NCBI GenBank assembly: GCA_965219935.1
Contig: CBDCOU010000003.1
Span: forward strand, 558,001-622,000
Origin: Bin34 sp965219935
GTDB lineage: Bacteria > Chloroflexota > Anaerolineae > Caldilineales > Caldilineaceae
Length of the DNA: 64,000 nt
Reading direction: 5' to 3'
Shown: in pieces, positions 62,751 to 64,000 of the stretch
Numbering within the stretch: position 1 is the stretch's first letter
How the letters are laid out: the number at the start of each line of letters is the position of its first letter
The notes under the pieces: generated by a model
What the model saw: the letters and a program-made list of their open reading frames with translations, nothing else
Database searches by the model: none
What the model was told of the DNA's origin: nothing
Translations under genes and position numbers: made by a program

Positions 62751-63035
62751 TTACGCCCCTTCCGAAGGGGCGCGCCCCGCCCTGAGCTGGTCGATATGTT
62801 CACGGGGAGTGAACGATGCCGCTCGTTCTTCGGCCGCCTTGACCTGATTGACTTCCCCCGGGGTTAGGCCGCCGATGTTGTCCAGTACGGCAAGCTGTGA
62901 AACGACCCGCTTGGTGTCAGGATGGCGACACTCGGGGCAGGACGGGCTGTTCCCTGCGGTAGCCGCCGCCATCGTTTTCCAAAGGTGCGCGAACCGAACG
63001 GAGCAGGCTGGACAGGTGTACTCGTAAACGGGCAT
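62751..63035 (-). CDS. FmdB-family zinc-ribbon protein
   Basis: The 94-residue protein from ATG 63035 begins MPVYEYTCPACSVRF, the FmdB zinc-ribbon start, with the second Cys pair in PSCPECRHPDTKRVVSQ. The C-terminal 40 residues are polar and charged. FmdB-type proteins are often called putative regulators, but their role is not established. It stands at the head of the hisZ-hisG run, 13 bases upstream of hisZ. Confidence 0.85.
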   Translation of the reverse strand: MPVYEYTCPACSVRFAHLWKTMAAATAGNSPSCPECRHPDTKRVVSQLAVLDNIGGLTPGEVNQVKAAEERAASFTPREHIDQLRAGRAPSEGA

Positions 63036-63160
63036 GGGATCGAACGGACCTGGGAGCCGAACATTGAGGCCGTACCTTTTTCGGGGCGTTATTGTATGGT
63101 GCAGGCAACCGATAAGGAAACCGCGGTCCCTTGGTCGCGGCACAATTCGAGGACAAGCGC

Positions 63161-63829
63161 ATGTGTGGACGCTTTGGTCTCATCCCCGAGCAGGCCTCGT
63201 TCCATCTGCAATTCGCGGTGGAATTGCCCCAGGGCATTGTGCCGCGCTTCAACATTGCACCGACCCAACCGGTGGCCATCGTCCGTCGCAGTCCCTTCTC
63301 GGAGGACAGGGAATTGACGTTTGCCCACTGGGGTCTGATTCCGGGATGGTCCAAGGACACTTCCTGGGCTGCGCGGCTCATCAACGCGCGCAGCGAGACG
63401 GCGGCCGAGAAACCGTCTTTCCGGTCTGCATTCAAGCGGAGGCGGTGCCTGATTCCGGCGACGTTCTTCTACGAGTGGACACGGGAGCGGGGCGGCAGGC
63501 AACCGTACCGCTTCGAAATGGCCAATGGCAGCTACGTTGCCATGGCGGGGCTTTGGGAACACTGGCAAAGTCCCGACGGCCACGAAATCGAGTCCTGCAC
63601 CATCCTGACCACCGACGCCAACGAGTTCATGCAAACCTATCACCACCGCATGCCCGTGATCCTGCCCCCAAGGCAGTACGACATGTGGCTCATGGCCGAC
63701 GAGTGGGCGGTGCCGGGATTGCGCGATCTCTGTCAGGCCTGTCCCGATGACGCGCTTGATGCCCATCCAGCCAGTAGATTGGTGAACGACGCCGGCAACG
63801 AAGGTCCCCACCTGCTGGATGCGGAGTGA
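63161..63829 (+). CDS. SRAP-domain protein (YedK/HMCES family), abasic-site shield
   Basis: The 222-residue protein starts MCGRFGL, so after Met removal Cys2 becomes N-terminal and can crosslink to abasic sites in single-stranded DNA. Other conserved elements are PRFNIAPTQPV, WGLIPGW, INARSETAAEKPSFRSAF, ATFFYEW with the Glu, and YHHRMPVIL with the catalytic His. It protects abasic sites at replication forks. A gagga site lies before ATG 63161. It is divergent from the fmdB-hisZ-hisG run. Confidence 0.92.
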   Translation: MCGRFGLIPEQASFHLQFAVELPQGIVPRFNIAPTQPVAIVRRSPFSEDRELTFAHWGLIPGWSKDTSWAARLINARSETAAEKPSFRSAFKRRRCLIPATFFYEWTRERGGRQPYRFEMANGSYVAMAGLWEHWQSPDGHEIESCTILTTDANEFMQTYHHRMPVILPPRQYDMWLMADEWAVPGLRDLCQACPDDALDAHPASRLVNDAGNEGPHLLDAE

Positions 63830-63889
63830 CGACAATCGGTTCCGGTCCGGCAAGTTACCAGTCGTCCCTTCCCAAGCCGGATCGCAGCG

Positions 63890-64000
63890 TCACTTGAAGG
63901 GATAGAAGGTGGGCAACAGGAACGTGCACAGACCCCAGACCAGCACCTGCAGCGGCAATCCCAGACGGGCGTAGTCCAGATAGCGGTATCTGCCTGGTCG
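63890..64000 (-). CDS. Transporter C-terminus, SLC13/DASS-like, partial
   Basis: The last 36 codons of a minus-strand gene are visible, ending LPTFYPFK before the stop at 63890. YRYLDYARLGLPLQVLVWG followed by a hydrophobic stretch and a Pro-Phe-aromatic end is the usual end of SLC13-type dicarboxylate/sulfate:Na+ symporters. The rest of the gene is outside the window, so the call is tentative. Confidence 0.5.
   Translation of the reverse strand, partial: RPGRYRYLDYARLGLPLQVLVWGLCTFLLPTFYPFK

Overview
The window is bacterial, GC-rich and densely coded on both strands. I infer a Chloroflexota-like organism: a paired GlgC/GlgC-like set, a two-subunit pyruvate:ferredoxin oxidoreductase, a type 2 IPP isomerase, a LysK-type lysine pathway enzyme and large surface proteins with Thr/Pro linkers. 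The phylum is a guess from gene content. No rRNA, tRNA or CRISPR array was recognised.

Layout. 1-2580 (minus): trmB and two envelope glycosyltransferases, the last cut by the window edge. 2581-4500: a transposase remnant beside threonine synthase, whose start abuts a tandem 20-bp repeat. 4640-6804: two proteins of unknown function. 7103-12010 (plus): glgC, a degenerate glgC paralogue, gnd and a TlpA-like thioredoxin. 12017-18790 (minus): O-antigen-ligase-like protein, lexA, a TnpB remnant, a lactonase-family beta-propeller, fabI and tyrS. 18911-24149 is the accessory region: a frameshifted transposase tail, a frameshifted fragment with an M23 peptidase domain, and a roughly 1360-residue lipoprotein with three copies of an unrecognised module and two large leucine-rich-repeat blocks.

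24535-36611 (plus) is mainly carbohydrate use: HAD phosphatase, membrane-anchored Trm112-like protein, beta-glucuronidase, two xylose-isomerase-like TIM-barrel proteins, a Gfo/Idh/MocA dehydrogenase, xylose isomerase and a heterodimeric ABC exporter with one degenerate ATP site. 36742-43618: acpP, fni, a polyprenyl diphosphate synthase, and a pyruvate:ferredoxin oxidoreductase carried by two fused-subunit genes.

43943-53994 (minus): a small P-loop protein, a PP2C-type phosphatase, a hydrolase-5xSH3-like-M23 protein, a GPH-family sugar symporter (the family of glucuronide carriers, which suits the beta-glucuronidase), two overlapping CNNM/CorC-like proteins and a CCA-adding-type nucleotidyltransferase. 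54160-58056 (plus): SRPBCC protein, methyltransferase, atypical SDR and ABC-F ATPase. 58043-63035 (minus): a tight fmdB-hisZ-hisG-rmlC-mtnP-lysK run. 63161-63829: a SRAP protein, followed by the tail of an SLC13-like transporter.

The most distinctive items are the repeated module in the LRR lipoprotein, found again in the neighbouring M23 pseudogene, and the hydrolase-SH3-M23 protein. Both suggest a specialised cell-surface programme.
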